From Candidatus Methylomirabilota bacterium (GTDB taxonomy: Bacteria; Methylomirabilota; Methylomirabilia; Methylomirabilales; CSP1-5), in assembly GCA_023249165.1 (NCBI GenBank), contig JAHFDE010000014.1, positions 1 to 22,294 of the forward strand: DNA of 22,294 nt, written 5' to 3'. How positions within the stretch are numbered: position 1 is the first letter of the stretch; the number at the start of each line of letters is the position of its first letter. Below are positions 21,090-22,294 of the stretch, one piece after another. Below the pieces are notes generated by a model. The model saw only the letters and a list, made by a program, of their open reading frames with translations. It was not told the origin of the DNA and searched no databases. A program made the translations under genes and the position numbers.

Positions 21090-22294
21090 ATGCAACTGGA
21101 CCTCCTTGTTCTGCTGGTGGTTTCTATCGGCTGCCTCGGCTCGGGCCTATGGATAGCCTATCGGGGTCTGCATCCCGGTCGCCCGGCCGAGGCAGCAGCA
21201 TCGATGCCACAGGGGGCTCTGGTCTTTGACCCGGATGGCCTCGAACACGGCGTCGCTTGCTCCCTCCTCCTTCACATAGGAATCCTCAGCCTCCTTCTCA
21301 TCGCCGGCCCAATATCCTCGGGGACGCGAGGAGTGCCAGTGGGGAACACGACGGCACTGCCAGGTGACTTTCATGTCTTCCTGGCTTCACTGCCGGAAGA
21401 GCGAAAACGCTCTCGTCTCCAAACGGCCGCCCCGGCGCCTGTCCTGCCTCCCCACCGTGTTTCCGTCGCAAGCGGGATGAAGGACCCAAAGCGTCAGGAA
21501 GCCAGCCGGGTTCGCGCAGTAGGACATGATGACGCCATATCCGGGAGTGCCTCAGGCACGGAGTCCGCGAAGGGCGTCGCGAAACCCACGCGGTCAGCGC
21601 GTGGGGACTCTATGCAGAAGCCACAACCCGAGCGTGTCGTAGAACTCTTTGCAGTTCGCACCCCGATACCGCGTGCTGAGCCCTTGGCGCCCACTATGCC
21701 GGCTCCATCTTCTATTCGGGATTTCGAGGCCCCACTCGCCCGGTCGGAGGCGGCACCCCCGATCCCCAACGTAGTCCCCGATCACGCGCCCGGACCGGTC
21801 GAAGCCGCCCCCTCCGCCACCGTCCAGTCGCCGGAGCCCGGAACAGCGATGGCGGCACTGTCGGGGCAGCAGGATGAACCCGCCAGCCTCGCCCCTGCCG
21901 CAATGGTCCACCCGCCCGCACCCGAGCAGCTAGTGACAGACCAGGGACTTCGCTCGGCCGAGCCCAAGGCGGAAGGAGCGGTTGTGAACGCCACGCCGAT
22001 CCAAGAGCCCACGCCGCGGCTGGCCGTCCCGGAGGTCCCTCCGGCGATCCCGTACGTGACTGGGCCACCGGAGCAAGCGCCATCTGTCGGCCTGGGCGCG
22101 CCAGAGCGCGAGGTCACGCCCGAGACACCTCAGGTGGCCAATGTGGAATCGACCCCGTCTGCACCAGCCGAGAGGACCGCCCCCGTTGGCGCCCCGGCCT
22201 TTTCCCCTGTCCTGTTGCCCCCGCCGGGCGCAGGGGTAGCGTCGCCGCTCGCCATGTCCACGCCGTTGCCGGAGAATGTAGATCCGCCAGGAAC
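21090..22294 (+). CDS. TonB-like Pro/Ala-rich membrane protein (partial, open at right edge)
   Basis: An uninterrupted frame from ATG 21090 to the end of the window (401 codons, no stop seen). Two membrane helices are predicted: residues 2-25 (LDLLVLLVVSIGCLGSGLW) and 54-75. The second, ACSLLLHIGILSLLLIAGP, has the 'SLLLH' look of TonB-family N-termini. About 320 further residues are Pro/Ala/Glu/Val-rich with no recognisable fold, like the periplasm-spanning linker of TonB-type proteins but longer. The C-terminal domain that would settle the call lies beyond the window. The ribosome site is weak (GAGAGA). It follows the exported coiled-coil gene by 80 bp on the same strand. It could instead be another Pro-rich membrane anchor tied to the pilus. 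Confidence 0.65.
   Translation, partial: MQLDLLVLLVVSIGCLGSGLWIAYRGLHPGRPAEAAASMPQGALVFDPDGLEHGVACSLLLHIGILSLLLIAGPISSGTRGVPVGNTTALPGDFHVFLASLPEERKRSRLQTAAPAPVLPPHRVSVASGMKDPKRQEASRVRAVGHDDAISGSASGTESAKGVAKPTRSARGDSMQKPQPERVVELFAVRTPIPRAEPLAPTMPAPSSIRDFEAPLARSEAAPPIPNVVPDHAPGPVEAAPSATVQSPEPGTAMAALSGQQDEPASLAPAAMVHPPAPEQLVTDQGLRSAEPKAEGAVVNATPIQEPTPRLAVPEVPPAIPYVTGPPEQAPSVGLGAPEREVTPETPQVANVESTPSAPAERTAPVGAPAFSPVLLPPPGAGVASPLAMSTPLPENVDPPG

Overview
The window comes from a GC-rich, diderm (Gram-negative type) bacterium. Signs of an outer membrane and periplasm include an Slp-type lipoprotein, a Spy/CpxP-type periplasmic protein, a MacA adaptor, a pilus secretin and a TonB-like protein. GTG starts, tight gene packing, intergenic repeat clusters and a sigma54-linked Tad cluster would fit an uncultured soil or sediment lineage such as Methylomirabilota/Rokubacteria or a deltaproteobacterial group. 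That placement is a guess; nothing here is a taxonomic marker.

Left arm (1-7310, all minus strand, read right to left). First comes a REC-PAS-GAF-HisKA-HATPase sensor protein whose H-box has Gln in place of the phosphoacceptor His. It is followed by a compact run: ECF sigma factor, zinc-finger anti-sigma factor, Spy/CpxP-like LTxxQ protein, MacA-like adaptor, MacB-like ATPase, MacB-like permease, and an Slp-family lipoprotein cut by the window edge. Three junctions are ATGA overlaps. An ECF-type promoter (GAAAC, 17 bp, CGTC) sits just upstream of the sigma gene. I read this as an autoregulated envelope-stress and efflux operon. A 7-bp/9-bp repeat cluster separates macA from its ABC partner.

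Middle (7311-8697). This is a repeat-rich, gene-poor island. It has a cluster of a GCCTGTCGAA repeat, an intact HicB-type antitoxin, a HicA toxin remnant broken by an internal deletion and frameshift, a GTCAAG hairpin, and about 650 bp without a convincing gene. That last stretch contains a perfect inverted repeat and a good sigma54 -24/-12 promoter.

Right arm (8698-22294, all plus strand). A sigma54 activator with a degenerate receiver-like N-terminus is followed by a second sigma54-type promoter, a small winged-helix-like protein, and a Tad (Flp) pilus locus: Flp pilin, TadE, CpaB, CpaC secretin, TadZ, TadA, TadB, TadC, an unknown secreted protein, TadG, an unknown exported coiled-coil protein, and an open-ended TonB-like Pro/Ala-rich membrane protein. 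No prepilin peptidase, TadD or CpaD is present, so these must lie elsewhere or be replaced. The simplest model is that the activator switches on the wHTH gene and the pilus genes through sigma54. A hairpin just after the pilin gene may help set a high pilin-to-machinery ratio.
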